DNA from: Pseudomonadales bacterium
GTDB lineage: Bacteria > Pseudomonadota > Gammaproteobacteria > Pseudomonadales > Ketobacteraceae
Direction: 5' to 3'
NCBI GenBank assembly: GCA_002708905.1
Contig: PAPM01000029.1
Coordinates: 1 to 64,000 of the forward strand
DNA length: 64,000 bases
A program made the position numbers and the translations under genes. This document shows, in pieces, positions 8,843-18,280 of the stretch. Each line of letters starts with the position of its first letter. The first letter of the stretch is position 1. The notes under the pieces were generated by a model. The model saw only the letters and a list, made by a program, of their open reading frames with translations, made no database searches and was not told the DNA's origin.

Positions 8843-9886
8843 ATGTCCGATCAATCCAAGCGCGATCAATCACAGCAACAGGCACAGGCCTTACTGGATG
8901 CCCAGGTTCAATTCTGGCTGCAGGAACTGAACCCCAACAAGTTACTGCCTCTGCTGGAACAGGAGCTGCCGTATTTATACGAGAAACTCGGCTCATTGAC
9001 GCTGCGGGAGGCCGTGGCCGAGGACAAAGTCAGGGCCACGGCCCAGCGCTACGCAGTGGAGATGGAAATTGAAGGGGGCATTCCGGAACTGTTCGGGGAA
9101 ATAGCCAACATCGTCTACGAACACCCCAACAACGATTTGACTTTGGTGGGCGACATTCTGTCTGAGCGAATTATCAATGATTTTCTGGAGAAGATCTTTG
9201 AACAGGGCAGCCTGCTGGACCAGGCGGTCAACAACATTCGCGCCAGCGCGCCGTTCCGGGAATTTCTTTCGGATGTGGTGTTCACCGTCGCCAAGGGCTA
9301 TGCCCTGGAAGAGAACCAACTGGTAAAGCTCGCGCCGGTGGCTAACGGACTGCAACGTTTGCGCAGCTGGTTGAACGATCAGGCTCCGGGTCTGGCGGAA
9401 AACATTCATACCATGGGCAAACAGCTCTCCCGCGCCAGCGTGGACCAGTCCATTCGCCTGGTGGATGACATACTGGAAAACGATTTGTACCGGGACACGG
9501 CGCTGAACAGCGTGCTGGATTTGTGGGACGACATTAAAACCTGGCCCGTCTCCAGTTTCCAACGCTATTTCAGTGAAACCGATTTGCAGGAACTAATGGT
9601 GCTGGGTTATGAGTTCTGGCTTGAGTTCCGCCACACTGATTATCTGAGATCCTATATCGATGCCGGAGTGAAGTTCTTCTTCGATAAGTATGGTGAAGAG
9701 AGCGTGCACAGTGTGCTGCAGGATTTAGGTGTGACGGAGGAGATGGTGGTGTCGGAAGTTAAAAACTACGCCCCGGACCTGGCACAGCTCTTACTAAAAC
9801 ACGACATCGCCGAACCCCTGGTCCGTCGCCATCTGGAGCGTTTTTATTTTGCAGAAGAGACGCTGGCGATTTTAGCCGCTCAGTAA
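8843..9886 (+). CDS. Conserved-looking helical protein of unknown function
   Basis: Not recognised. Seen: 347 residues, acidic, no signal peptide and no clear membrane helix. The N-terminus is rich in Gln and Ser, and the remainder is predicted to be almost entirely amphipathic helix with repeated short acidic helices (for example LFGEIANIVYEH, LVDDILENDLY). Codon use matches the neighbouring chromosomal genes, so it is likely genuine. It converges with the GNAT gene and the 3' ends overlap by 7 bp. No catalytic motif was seen. Confidence 0.7.
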   Translation: MSDQSKRDQSQQQAQALLDAQVQFWLQELNPNKLLPLLEQELPYLYEKLGSLTLREAVAEDKVRATAQRYAVEMEIEGGIPELFGEIANIVYEHPNNDLTLVGDILSERIINDFLEKIFEQGSLLDQAVNNIRASAPFREFLSDVVFTVAKGYALEENQLVKLAPVANGLQRLRSWLNDQAPGLAENIHTMGKQLSRASVDQSIRLVDDILENDLYRDTALNSVLDLWDDIKTWPVSSFQRYFSETDLQELMVLGYEFWLEFRHTDYLRSYIDAGVKFFFDKYGEESVHSVLQDLGVTEEMVVSEVKNYAPDLAQLLLKHDIAEPLVRRHLERFYFAEETLAILAAQ

Positions 9887-10317
9887 TTTTTCATGGCGCG
9901 GTGGAGAATGCCGGCATCCAGATATTCTTCACCGTAGGCTGCAAAACCAAAGTTCTCGTAAAAACCGATGCGGTCAATCTGGGCTTCCAGCATAACCTGA
10001 TCCTGCCCCTTGCGATCGATAAAACTCAATGCCGTATGGAACAGGCGGGAGCCGATGCCCTGATCCCGCAATGATTTTTTCACAGCGAAGCGACCAATCT
10101 TGGCGTGCTCCGGTAACCAGAGAATACGCAGCACACCCACCACCTCACCATCTTGCACTGTTACGATATGGGTGGCATCCGGATCCTTGCCGTCGAATTC
10201 ATCCTCCAGCGACACACCCTGCTCATCCATAAACACTTCGCGGCGCAGATCGCAGCCTTTGTGATACCAGCTGCTATCGTAGGTTGCGATGATGTGTTGT
10301 TCTGCCAGTTCCGCCAT
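9880..10317 (-). CDS. GNAT family N-acetyltransferase
   Basis: Seen: 145 residues with the GNAT fold. RREVFMDEQGVS is the alpha-1 region typical of YjcF/ElaA-like members, and the acetyl-CoA pyrophosphate loop is V-x-x-SLRDQGIGSRL (R/Q-x-x-G-x-G/S). The C-terminal IGFYENFGFAAYGEEY matches the end of the domain. Substrate unknown. It lies 14 bp downstream of hisF in the same direction and may be read with the his genes, though a histidine-related role is not implied. Confidence 0.88.
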   Translation of the reverse strand: MAELAEQHIIATYDSSWYHKGCDLRREVFMDEQGVSLEDEFDGKDPDATHIVTVQDGEVVGVLRILWLPEHAKIGRFAVKKSLRDQGIGSRLFHTALSFIDRKGQDQVMLEAQIDRIGFYENFGFAAYGEEYLDAGILHRAMKNY

Positions 10318-10331
10318 TTTGGATTCCGGAC

Positions 10332-11108
10332 TCAGTCCATGCGCATTTCAATGCCTTGCTTGGCCATAAACTCCTTGGCTTGTTGGATGCTGTACTCACC
10401 AAAGTGAAAAATACTGGCAGCCAACACCGCATCCGCTTTACCCAGGGTGACACCATCGGCCAAGTGTTGCAGGTTGCCGACACCACCGGAGGCAATGACC
10501 GGCACATGCACAGCCTCGCTGATGGCCCGGGTTACATCCAGGTCAAACCCGTTCTTGGTGCCATCCCGGTCCATGCTGGTCAGCAGGATTTCACCGGCCC
10601 CCAAATCCACCATCTTGCGAGCCCACTCAATGGCGTCCAACCCGGTCGGCTTACGGCCACCGTGAGTAAAGATTTCCCAGCGGTTGGGTTCACCTTCTGC
10701 ACTCACTTTCTTGGCGTCGATGGCCACCACAATACACTGCGAGCCGAACCTGGCCGCGGCTTCCCCCACGAATTCAGGGTTAAACACGGCGGCAGTGTTG
10801 ATGGAAACCTTATCCGCACCGGCATTCAACATGGTACGAATATCTTCCAGCTTGCGGATACCTCCGCCTACGGTCAGCGGAATGAATACTTGGCTGGCCA
10901 TCTTCTCCACGGTATGCACCATGGTGTCACGGCCTTCATGACTTGCCGTAATATCGAGAAAGGTAATCTCATCGGCGCCCTGCTCGTCATAACGACGGGC
11001 CACTTCCACCGGATCACCGGCATCGCGGATATCGACAAACTGCACACCTTTCACCACGCGACCATTGTCCACGTCCAGGCAGGGAATAATACGTTTGGCC
11101 AAACCCAT
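10332..11108 (-). CDS. hisF: HisF, imidazole glycerol phosphate synthase cyclase subunit
   Basis: With HisH it converts PRFAR plus ammonia to imidazole glycerol phosphate and AICAR. Seen: (beta/alpha)8 barrel, 258 residues, opening [21 protein letters not shown] with catalytic Asp (D12) and a second acid in VVVAIDAKK. Phosphate loops VGGGIR and ASGGVG are present. The start ATG overlaps the last base of the hisA stop (TAATG). Third-to-last step group of histidine biosynthesis; gene order is hisB-hisH-hisA-hisF. Confidence 0.98.
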   Translation of the reverse strand: MGLAKRIIPCLDVDNGRVVKGVQFVDIRDAGDPVEVARRYDEQGADEITFLDITASHEGRDTMVHTVEKMASQVFIPLTVGGGIRKLEDIRTMLNAGADKVSINTAAVFNPEFVGEAAARFGSQCIVVAIDAKKVSAEGEPNRWEIFTHGGRKPTGLDAIEWARKMVDLGAGEILLTSMDRDGTKNGFDLDVTRAISEAVHVPVIASGGVGNLQHLADGVTLGKADAVLAASIFHFGEYSIQQAKEFMAKQGIEMRMD

Positions 11109-11842
11109 TATTGTTCACCGTCTGCTAATGCTTGCGCTGTTTTCAGATCCAGGGTGCCTTCGTAGATGGCACGGCCAGTGATGGCGCCTTCAATGCCGGA
11201 ATCAGCCACCTTCAACAAATTTTTCACATCGTCGATGTTGGTCACACCGCCGGAGGCGATTACCGGAATGTTAATGGCCTCCGCCAATGCCACAGTGGCT
11301 TCAATGTTGACGCCCTGCATCATGCCGTCACGACTTATATCGGTGTATACAATGGCACTCACACCGTCATTTTCAAATTGCTTGGCACAATCCACCGCCT
11401 GCATTTCGGATACTTCCGCCCAGCCGTCGGTGGCCACCAGGCCGTTCTTGGCATCGATGCCCACAATGATATGGCCGGGGAATTTTTCGCAGGCGGCTTT
11501 GACAAAAGCGGGTTCTTTTACTGCCTTGGTGCCGATAATGACGTAATCCACGCCGCAATCCAGATAAGTCTGGATGGTTTCCAGGCTGCGGATACCACCA
11601 CCGATCTGGATCGGCAGGTTGGGGTATTTTTTGGCGATGGCCTGCACCACGCCACCGTTCACCGGCTCGCCTTCGAAGGCTCCATTCAGATCCACCAAAT
11701 GCAAACGGCGGGCGCCCTGCTCCACCCATTGATCAGCCATGGCAACGGGATCATCGGAAAACACGGTGGAGTCATCCATCAGGCCCTGACGCAGGCGTAC
11801 ACATTTTCCGTCTTTAAGGTCGATGGCAGGAATAATCAGCAT
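11108..11842 (-). CDS. hisA: HisA, ProFAR isomerase
   Basis: Isomerises ProFAR to PRFAR in histidine synthesis. Seen: barrel of 244 residues beginning [17 protein letters not shown] with the catalytic Asp of AIDLKDG, phosphate loops IQIGGGIR and ASGGVT, and the second catalytic Asp in YTDISRDGM. The start at 11842 is chosen because GAGA lies seven bases upstream and the length matches the family; an ATG four codons earlier has no ribosome site. A still longer frame runs into the upstream palindromic repeat and is rejected. Overlaps hisF by one base. Confidence 0.96.
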   Translation of the reverse strand: MLIIPAIDLKDGKCVRLRQGLMDDSTVFSDDPVAMADQWVEQGARRLHLVDLNGAFEGEPVNGGVVQAIAKKYPNLPIQIGGGIRSLETIQTYLDCGVDYVIIGTKAVKEPAFVKAACEKFPGHIIVGIDAKNGLVATDGWAEVSEMQAVDCAKQFENDGVSAIVYTDISRDGMMQGVNIEATVALAEAINIPVIASGGVTNIDDVKNLLKVADSGIEGAITGRAIYEGTLDLKTAQALADGEQ

Positions 11843-11932
11843 ATTGGTTCTCATACTTGGATTGTAAAACGTTCGGACTTTTCTCTTTAGCCTTTTTAGC
11901 CTTTGGTTTCGTGCAGCCGAGCCGCCCAACCA

Positions 11933-12026
11933 GAAGGTGGAGTGGTTCGAAACACGCCGTGAACCCATCCCTGGGGGCTTCACAGCGACATCCCTGTCGC
12001 TGAGAGTTTCGAACCACTCCACCTTC
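11933..12026. repeat. Palindromic repeat element (REP/MITE-like) between hisH and hisA
   Basis: A perfect 21-bp inverted repeat: the arm at 11933-11953 contains AGTGGTTCGAAAC and its exact complement lies at 12006-12026, separated by 52 bp. Inside is a smaller hairpin, CAGCGACA-tccc-TGTCGCTG (near 11982-12001), next to a CATCCCTGGGGGCTT segment. The transcript of the whole unit would fold into a long cruciform-like structure in the his operon. The form is that of an intergenic REP/MITE-type repeat; I found no second copy in this window. Confidence 0.7.
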
Positions 12027-12052
12027 CGCCCGGGCTACCTCCGCACTTCGGC

Positions 12053-12703
12053 TCAGAGCGTTCCGTCCCACTCCATAAAATTCTTCAACAACTGCAGCCC
12101 GGACCTAGAGCTCTTTTCCGGGTGGAACTGGGCGGCAAACACATTATCCCGGCCGAGGGTCGCCACAAAGGGCACTCCGTAGTGACCACGCCCCGTCACC
12201 AGGGATTCATCTTCCACCGTCACGTAGTAACTGTGCACAAAGTAAAAGCGCGAGTTATCCGGGATGTCTTTCCACAGGGGATGGGGGCGCTCCTGCTTCA
12301 CCTGGTTCCAGCCCATATGGGGCACTTTCAGTTTTTCGCCGGCAGCATCCTTCAGATCGTCGCCAAAGAACTTTACTTCACCGGCAAACATATCCAGACA
12401 GGCGACACCGCCGTTTTCCTCACTGTGAGTCATCATGCTCTGCATGCCCACACAGATGCCCAACAGGGGTTTGGACTTGGCCGCTTCTTTCACCACCTCA
12501 TCCAAGCCCAGGCGCAGGATCTCGCCCACGCAATCACGGATGGCGCCCACGCCGGGGAATACCACCCGGTCTGCAGACAGGATCTTGTCTGCGTCCGGGG
12601 TCACCAACACCTGAGCACCCGGCGCCACATGCTCCAGGGCCTTGGCGGCACTGTGTAAATTACCCATACCGTAATCGATAACGGCAACGGTCGATTTGCT
12701 CAT
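12053..12703 (-). CDS. hisH: HisH, imidazole glycerol phosphate synthase glutaminase subunit
   Basis: Class I glutamine amidotransferase that feeds ammonia to HisF. Seen: 216 residues, opening [13 protein letters not shown], nucleophile elbow GICVGMQSM (C84), and the His-Glu of the triad in [10 protein letters not shown] near the C-terminus. ATG 12703. It lies 30 bp after hisB. The 210-bp gap to hisA, unusual within such an operon, holds the palindromic repeat element. Confidence 0.97.
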   Translation of the reverse strand: MSKSTVAVIDYGMGNLHSAAKALEHVAPGAQVLVTPDADKILSADRVVFPGVGAIRDCVGEILRLGLDEVVKEAAKSKPLLGICVGMQSMMTHSEENGGVACLDMFAGEVKFFGDDLKDAAGEKLKVPHMGWNQVKQERPHPLWKDIPDNSRFYFVHSYYVTVEDESLVTGRGHYGVPFVATLGRDNVFAAQFHPEKSSRSGLQLLKNFMEWDGTL

Positions 12704-12733
12704 TTCAATACTTCCGACAGAATTCGCTGTAGC

Positions 12734-13327
12734 TCAAAGAGTGCCTTTGGTGGACGGCATCACTCCCGCCATTCGATCATCCCTTTCCACGGCCATACGC
12801 AGGGCACGGCCAAAGGCCTTGAAAATAGTCTCGGCCTGGTGGTGGGCATTCTTGCCCTTCAGGTTATCGATGTGCAGGGTGATCATGGCGTGGTTCACCA
12901 GACCCTGGAAGAACTCACCAAACAGGTCCACGTCAAAGCCACCAATCATGGCCCGGGTGTAGTCCACGTCCATCACCAGGCCCGGGCGGCCGGACAAATC
13001 CACCACCACCCGCGACAGGGCTTCATCCAAAGGCACATAGGCATGCCCGTAACGACGGATGCCCTTCTTGTCACCCCAGGCCTGGGCCAGGGCCTGCCCC
13101 AGAGTAATGCCGGTATCTTCCACCGTGTGGTGGTCGTCAATATGCAGGTCGCCCTTGGCCACGATCTCAATATCGATCAGGCCATGACGGGCCACCTGAT
13201 CAATCATGTGCTCCAGAAACGGCACGCCGGTATCCAGCTTGCACTGGCCGGTGCCGTCCAGGTTCACGGATACGGTAATCTGGGTTTCCAGCGTATTGCG
13301 CTCAACGCGGGCAGTACGTTGTGACAT
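12734..13327 (-). CDS. hisB: HisB, imidazoleglycerol-phosphate dehydratase
   Basis: Dehydrates imidazole glycerol phosphate. Seen: 197 residues, monofunctional (no phosphatase domain). Duplicated metal-binding halves carry [12 protein letters not shown] and DDHHTVED, then [21 protein letters not shown] and [15 protein letters not shown] [12 protein letters not shown] 13327 follows GGAG. First gene of the hisBHAF operon, with its own promoter candidate just upstream. Confidence 0.97.
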   Translation of the reverse strand: MSQRTARVERNTLETQITVSVNLDGTGQCKLDTGVPFLEHMIDQVARHGLIDIEIVAKGDLHIDDHHTVEDTGITLGQALAQAWGDKKGIRRYGHAYVPLDEALSRVVVDLSGRPGLVMDVDYTRAMIGGFDVDLFGEFFQGLVNHAMITLHIDNLKGKNAHHQAETIFKAFGRALRMAVERDDRMAGVMPSTKGTL

Positions 13328-13361
13328 GGGGTCTCCACTGACGGTATGGGGAAAGCGGGGG

Positions 13362-13390
13362 ATTATAACGCGAAGGCGGCGAAATTCCTA
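13362..13390 (-). promoter_or_regulatory. Predicted sigma-70 promoter of hisBHAF
   Basis: On the minus strand a perfect -10 TATAAT (13362-13367) lies 17 bp from a weak -35 TAGGAA (13385-13390). The expected start is about 30 bases before hisB. The -35 overlaps the last codon of the hybrid kinase gene upstream. Confidence 0.55.
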
Positions 13391-16300
13391 AGCCGATGGG
13401 CGGTTTCCGAGGGCCTGGGATTGCACCGGGGAAAGCCAATGCATCACCACCTTCTGCAGGCTGTCTTTGCGCAGGGGCTTGGCCAGGTAGTCATCCATAC
13501 CGGCGGCAAGGCACTTTTCCCTGTCCCCCTCCATGGCATTGGCGGTCACCGCGATGATAGGCAGGGGCCTGCCTTTCAGGTATTCACGGATTGCCCGGGT
13601 GGCCTCATAACCGTCCATCACCGGCATCTGGCAGTCCATAAACACCAGTCCGTAGGGGTTCTCCTTGACGGCTTCCAGTGCCTGCTGTCCATCTTCGGCA
13701 ATATCGCAGCTGAAACCCAGCTTGCGCAGGTAACCGCAGGCCACGCGGCGATTCACCTCATTGTCGTCCACCACCAGCACCCGGGGCAACGCCGGTTTCA
13801 GGGTTGTGCTGGCCGGCGCGGAAGCGGTCTCCTCACCCCGCCCCAGCAGACAATCTGCCAGCTGACGCTGCGAGAACGGCACATACAAATGAGGCAGCGG
13901 CCGCTGGCCATAACGCTCCGTCGGCACCCGCATCTGTATGATTCTGGGTGAGTTTTCTCCACCAATGAAGGGGTTGAGCTTCTCCCAGAAGCGATCACTG
14001 ATCTCCTGGGCAATAAAGATCCAACGGTAATTGCGACTATGCAGCACCTCATCCAACTGACGGATAACCCTGGATTCTTTGGGCTCCCAATGGAAATCAA
14101 GCCCCCACTGTTGGCAGGCCATCTGCATCACCATTTGCGTGGCCGGCAGATCGCCGATCAGCAACACGGCTGAATCCGGGTACTGGATGCTGAAATCCCG
14201 TTTCGCCTTGGTCGCCAAAGAGGTCTGCCCCTCGGGCACCTGCACCGGCAATTCAAAGAAGAAAGACGAGCCCACTTCCTTGATGGAGCGCACCCCGATA
14301 CTGCCGCCCATGGCTTTCAGCAGGCCGTCACACAGTGCCAACCCCAGTCCGGAACCTCCGAATCTGCGGGTGTTGGACAGATCCTCCTGAACAAAGGGCT
14401 TGAACAGATCGCCTTGCCGCTCAGCGGAAATCCCCACGCCGGTATCCTTGATCTCCACATAAAGCCGGTTTTCAGGCAGCATCTCGGCCCACAGCATGAT
14501 CGAGCCATGCTCCGTAAATTTAACCGCATTGGAGAGCAGACTGGTGAGCACTTGCCTTAACTTGGTGGTATCGGCAATCACAAACTGTGGCAGGCTGGCC
14601 TCCGCCACCATACCCAGGTCCAGGCCACGGCGATAGGCATCCACCGCCACCAGGTTAACTGCTGAATTAAACAAATCATGAATATTGACTTCCTCGTAGT
14701 GGAACTCCATCTCCCCGTTCTCAAGCCGGGAGAAATCCATGACGTCGTCCACCAGGGAGAGCAGATTACGCCCGGAGCGTTTGGCCAGCTCCAGCATTTC
14801 ATGCTGCTCTTCCGTCAGCCCGCTATCGTTAAACACATCCAGCATACCCAGCATGCCGTTCATGGGAGTACGTATCTCGTGACTGACGATGGCCATAAAA
14901 CGGCTCTTGTCCTCAGCCGTTTTCACCGCCATATCCCGCGCCTCTTCCATTTCTTCCGAGGCCTGGACGATTTCATTGATATCCACCACCACGCCCCGCA
15001 GCCCAACGACGTTGAGGCCTTCAATCACCACACTGACCAGGGCTTTTACCCAGACCCACTCGCCATTGCTGTGCAGAACCTTGAATTCGATATAGGTGTC
15101 GCTGGCTTCCTGGGTGGCGTAACGAAAGGCGTCCACCACAATCTGGTGGTGATCGGGATGAATATGCCGGCGCCAGTGCAGGAGCTCTTTTCGCACCTCT
15201 TCGGCACTGTAGCCCAACACGTGCTTTACCTGGCCGGAAAGCAGGGTCACCTTGGTGGGATTCAACTGGGCTTCCCAGACCACACAATCAATGGAGCCGA
15301 TGATGGACTGATAACGTTCCTTGGATTCAAACAGTTCGTCCAGATTCTTCTTCAGGCTACAGCGCATGTTGTCCAACGAGCTAGCCAGGTGGGCCAATTC
15401 ATCATTGGAGCGCAGGCTGATGCGTCGATCCAGGTTACCGCGGGACAATTCCTCCGCCCAGGAGGAAAGACGGGCAATGGGGGCGCCAATCTGGTGAGAC
15501 ATCACATAGGCCACCACCCCGATCAGGAACGCGGCCACCAAACCGATCATCACCGCCCGCTCACGTATAAAGGCAATATCCTTTAGCGCATCATCCGCGT
15601 CCCTCACCAGCACCAGACTCCAACCGGTGCTGCCGATGTACCTGAACTCCGCCGCCGGCATGTTCACCAGCAACATCTCATGATCACCCTTGCGTATATA
15701 ACGATGCCCCGGACGGCTCAGCAGCCGGTCCAGCAACATGGGATTGTCCACCACCCACCAACGGCGGCCATAGACCCGGGTGGGATCATCCACATCGTAA
15801 TCAATGTCATCGAATAAAATGAAATCCGGTGCCGCCAGGATATAACCATCGGAATCGATGAGAACGGCATAACCACTTTCTTCCTGCTGTTCAGGCACCA
15901 CATTGATGGCGTTCACCTGGAGCAGAAGCTCGCGCCAGTCCAGACTGGCCTTGAGCACACCCACCATTTTATCCGGCTGGTACTTGCGAAACACCGGCAC
16001 CACAATGCTGACACCGTAGCCTCCCAGCTCAGGATCCAGGCGCAGAGGCAAGAGAAAAGCCGACTTTTCTTTCATGACCCGCTCAAACCAGGCGACATGC
16101 CTGAGGGAGATACCAACCAGATCCGAGTCACCGGCGGCCACCACCACCCCGTCCACATCCACCGCCACCAGCGTGTTGTAGACACCGTAGGCCTGCTGGT
16201 AATCGTAGAGCATCTCCGACACCACACCTTCCGGGTCGCCCCGCTCCACCGCCTGCATAACATCAAGCGCCGCCCAGGAACGAATGTTTTCCTGACTGAA

Positions 16301-16507
16301 GCCAAAAGTACGGTCAATCTGGGACATGGCCAGGAGAGATGTGGCCTGGAGGCGCTCACCGACCTGGTTGATAATGGTTTCCCTGGCCTTAAAATAGGCG
16401 AGCGTGCCGAAGACAATGATCGGCGCCAAGGCAACAATCAACATGACAGCCAGCAGCTTATTCTGAATGGTAGGAGCGAGCTTGAAGCGCGCCTTGCGTC
16501 TTTCCAT
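13388..16507 (-). CDS. Membrane hybrid sensor histidine kinase (dCache-HAMP-PAS-HisKA-HATPase-REC)
   Basis: Seen in order, numbered from a leucine three codons before ATG 16507: membrane helix 1 (about 20-42), extracellular dCache-like sensor (about 45-315), membrane helix 2 (about 322-340), HAMP (341-395), PAS/PAC (400-515), HisKA with phospho-acceptor H546 in VSHEIRTPMNG, HATPase with the N box and GVGIS and GGSGLGLAL, then a receiver domain with phospho-Asp D961 in VFMDCQMP. Known: this is the BarA/Evg-type hybrid layout, but there is no terminal Hpt domain and no dedicated response regulator next to it, so the phosphorelay partner is elsewhere. The signal is unknown. Monocistronic; mutY diverges. 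Confidence 0.92.
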   Translation of the reverse strand: MERRKARFKLAPTIQNKLLAVMLIVALAPIIVFGTLAYFKARETIINQVGERLQATSLLAMSQIDRTFGFSQENIRSWAALDVMQAVERGDPEGVVSEMLYDYQQAYGVYNTLVAVDVDGVVVAAGDSDLVGISLRHVAWFERVMKEKSAFLLPLRLDPELGGYGVSIVVPVFRKYQPDKMVGVLKASLDWRELLLQVNAINVVPEQQEESGYAVLIDSDGYILAAPDFILFDDIDYDVDDPTRVYGRRWWVVDNPMLLDRLLSRPGHRYIRKGDHEMLLVNMPAAEFRYIGSTGWSLVLVRDADDALKDIAFIRERAVMIGLVAAFLIGVVAYVMSHQIGAPIARLSSWAEELSRGNLDRRISLRSNDELAHLASSLDNMRCSLKKNLDELFESKERYQSIIGSIDCVVWEAQLNPTKVTLLSGQVKHVLGYSAEEVRKELLHWRRHIHPDHHQIVVDAFRYATQEASDTYIEFKVLHSNGEWVWVKALVSVVIEGLNVVGLRGVVVDINEIVQASEEMEEARDMAVKTAEDKSRFMAIVSHEIRTPMNGMLGMLDVFNDSGLTEEQHEMLELAKRSGRNLLSLVDDVMDFSRLENGEMEFHYEEVNIHDLFNSAVNLVAVDAYRRGLDLGMVAEASLPQFVIADTTKLRQVLTSLLSNAVKFTEHGSIMLWAEMLPENRLYVEIKDTGVGISAERQGDLFKPFVQEDLSNTRRFGGSGLGLALCDGLLKAMGGSIGVRSIKEVGSSFFFELPVQVPEGQTSLATKAKRDFSIQYPDSAVLLIGDLPATQMVMQMACQQWGLDFHWEPKESRVIRQLDEVLHSRNYRWIFIAQEISDRFWEKLNPFIGGENSPRIIQMRVPTERYGQRPLPHLYVPFSQRQLADCLLGRGEETASAPASTTLKPALPRVLVVDDNEVNRRVACGYLRKLGFSCDIAEDGQQALEAVKENPYGLVFMDCQMPVMDGYEATRAIREYLKGRPLPIIAVTANAMEGDREKCLAAGMDDYLAKPLRKDSLQKVVMHWLSPVQSQALGNRPSA

Positions 16508-16691
16508 ATTCAACAAATCAGGGAGCCTTGCTACACAATCCTTGGTCTTCGCCCGAGCGCCTGGGGCAGTTACACTACTCCATAAGATTTCAGTATAGTG
16601 AAGAAAAGCGCGAAATGCCCAAGATTAGTATGGTGTTACCAACTCAGCCTTTAAAGACAGAATCTTACGCCCCAAAACCACACAAAAAGCA

Positions 16692-17765
16692 TTGCCATTG
16701 AACTCAAACCATCTACTCAGCCCCGATCAATTCCGTGCCCGAATCCTTGAATGGTACCAGCAGTATGGTCGCAAGGATTTACCCTGGCAGCAGCAGATTA
16801 CCCCCTACAAGGTTTGGGTCTCTGAAATCATGTTGCAGCAAACCCAGGTCAGCACCGTGATCCCCTATTTCGAACGCTTCATGGCCCGTTTTCCCTCTGT
16901 CGTGGAGCTGGCACAGAGCCCCCTTGATGACGTTCTGCAGCACTGGGCCGGGCTGGGCTATTACGCCAGGGCCCGCAACCTGCACAAATGCGCCCAGACA
17001 GTGTGCGACCAACACAAAGGGGAATTTCCGGCCGATGTTGATGCCCTGGCACAACTTCCCGGCATCGGCCTGTCCACAGCCGGCGCCATCGCCAGCATCA
17101 GCATGGGCATAGCCGCCCCGATTCTGGACGGCAACGTCAAGCGGGTGTTGACCCGACTGCACGCAGTGGAGGGCTGGCCCGGTGACAAGAAAGTTGCCGA
17201 TAAGCTCTGGGAAACCGCCGAACGCTACACCGGGCCGGAGCAAACCAGGGAATACACCCAGGCCATGATGGACCTGGGGGCCACCCTCTGCACCCGCAGC
17301 AAACCGGCCTGTACCGTTTGCCCCCTGGTGGACAGCTGTCAGGCCGCCGCCCAGGGCAACCCCACTGCCTATCCATACTCCAAACCCAAGAAAGAGAAGC
17401 CGGTACGCACAACCTGGATGCTGATGTTGCAACACGGCCAGGAACTGATGCTCTACCGGCGCCCGGAGCAAGGCATTTGGGGCGGATTATGGAGCTTTCC
17501 GGAGTATCAGGACGAACGCAGCCTGCTGCAGGGTCTGGCCATGCGCGCCCCCCAACCCAGGCAGGTAAACTCACTGGCACCGTTTCGCCATACTTTCTCC
17601 CACTACCACCTGGATATTCATCCGGTGCAGGTGCTGCTGAATCGAAAACCCCAGGCAATCATGGAAGGCCATGAACTGGTCTGGTATAACGAGGACCAAA
17701 TTGAGACGCTGGGACTGGCTGCCCCCGTTAAAAAGCTGGTCCTGGCACTTCATCAAGCGAGTTAA
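16692..17765 (+). CDS. mutY: MutY, A/G-specific adenine glycosylase
   Basis: Removes adenine mispaired with 8-oxoguanine. Seen: HhH-GPD domain with catalytic E45 ([10 protein letters not shown]), HhH motif [13 protein letters not shown]146 (ILDGNV), and the [4Fe-4S] loop C200-x6-C207-x2-C210-x5-C216. A C-terminal NUDIX-like 8-oxoG recognition domain includes WGGLWSFPE. 357 residues. The start appears to be TTG, at 16692 or two codons later (16698), as no in-frame ATG precedes the domain; the ribosome site is weak. yggX follows after 6 bp, the usual gammaproteobacterial pair. Confidence 0.95.
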   Translation: MPLNSNHLLSPDQFRARILEWYQQYGRKDLPWQQQITPYKVWVSEIMLQQTQVSTVIPYFERFMARFPSVVELAQSPLDDVLQHWAGLGYYARARNLHKCAQTVCDQHKGEFPADVDALAQLPGIGLSTAGAIASISMGIAAPILDGNVKRVLTRLHAVEGWPGDKKVADKLWETAERYTGPEQTREYTQAMMDLGATLCTRSKPACTVCPLVDSCQAAAQGNPTAYPYSKPKKEKPVRTTWMLMLQHGQELMLYRRPEQGIWGGLWSFPEYQDERSLLQGLAMRAPQPRQVNSLAPFRHTFSHYHLDIHPVQVLLNRKPQAIMEGHELVWYNEDQIETLGLAAPVKKLVLALHQAS

Positions 17766-17771
17766 TAGATC

Positions 17772-18044
17772 ATGAGTAGAACGGTTTTTTGTCGTAAATA
17801 TCAGAAAGACATGGAAGGGTTGGAGCGCGCGCCCTACCCCGGCCCCAAGGGCCAGGACATTTTTGAGAACGTGTCAAAACAGGCATGGCAGGAATGGCTG
17901 AAACACCAAACCATGCTGATCAATGAAAAGCGACTTAACATGCTCGAACCTGAAACCCAAACCTTCCTGCAAAGCGAATTTGACAAGTTTCTTGCCGGTG
18001 ATGAATACGAGCGCCCAGAGGGCTATGTACCCCCAAGCGACTGA
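17772..18044 (+). CDS. yggX: YggX, Fe(2+)-trafficking / oxidative damage protection protein
   Basis: Seen: 90 residues, near-consensus for the family: [20 protein letters not shown] with the conserved Cys, then [14 protein letters not shown] and [15 protein letters not shown]. Known: YggX protects iron-sulfur clusters (including that of MutY) and limits labile iron damage. Directly follows mutY, 6 bp apart, so probably cotranscribed. Confidence 0.97.
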   Translation: MSRTVFCRKYQKDMEGLERAPYPGPKGQDIFENVSKQAWQEWLKHQTMLINEKRLNMLEPETQTFLQSEFDKFLAGDEYERPEGYVPPSD

Positions 18045-18079
18045 TTTAAGAAAAGTTTCTGATTCGAGCTGAACAGGTA

Positions 18080-18108
18080 TTGACTCAAGGCCCTTCAACG
18101 GGTTTAAT
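18080..18108 (+). promoter_or_regulatory. Promoter of tRNA-Phe
   Basis: TTGACT (18080-18085) and TTTAAT (18103-18108) are separated by exactly 17 bp, followed by a GC-rich discriminator (GCGCGC) typical of stringently controlled stable-RNA promoters. The tRNA begins about 8 bases after the predicted start. Confidence 0.75.
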
Positions 18109-18122
18109 AGCGCGCTCTTGAC

Positions 18123-18198
18123 GCCCGGATAGCTCAGTCGGTAGAGCAGGGGATTGAAAATCCCCGTGTCGGTGGTTCGATTCCGCCTCCGGGCACCA
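18123..18198 (+). tRNA. tRNA-Phe (GAA)
   Basis: 76 nt with encoded CCA. Acceptor stem GCCCGGA pairs with TCCGGGC, D-arm AGCTCAGTCGGTAGAGC, anticodon arm GGGGATTGAAAATCCCC with GAA anticodon, and T-arm with GGTTCGATTCC. Nearly identical to E. coli tRNA-Phe. Its 3' part is duplicated at 37914-37961, marking it as the integration site of the island. Confidence 0.98.
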
Positions 18199-18201
18199 TT
18201 C
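18154..18201. repeat. attL: 48-bp direct repeat within the tRNA-Phe 3' end
   Basis: From TTGAAAATCCCC in the anticodon arm through the CCA end to base 18201, identical to 37914-37961. The tRNA gene at this side is intact, as expected for an integrase that uses the tRNA 3' half as attB and restores it after insertion. Confidence 0.92.
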
Positions 18202-18212
18202 TTTCTAGGTTT

Positions 18213-18275
18213 GAGGGCTTTATGCCCTCGGATCAGTTCCGAAATTAGCCGCTTGTTCCGAAATTCGGAACTTTT
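18213..18275 (+). terminator. Hairpins downstream of tRNA-Phe within the island
   Basis: GAGGGC-tttat-GCCCTC (18213-18229) is followed by the perfect palindrome GTTCCGAAATTCGGAAC (18255-18271) and TTTT. An 11-bp copy of the palindrome arm, GTTCCGAAATT, also occurs at 18236-18246. The T run is on the plus strand, so the second hairpin would stop tRNA read-through rather than terminate the integrase message. Confidence 0.55.
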
Positions 18276-18280
18276 AATAT

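Noticed and set aside
11855..12022. Upstream extension of HisA
   Set aside because: The extra 60 residues are translated palindromic repeat and intergenic DNA; HisA family members start at the IIPAIDL region.
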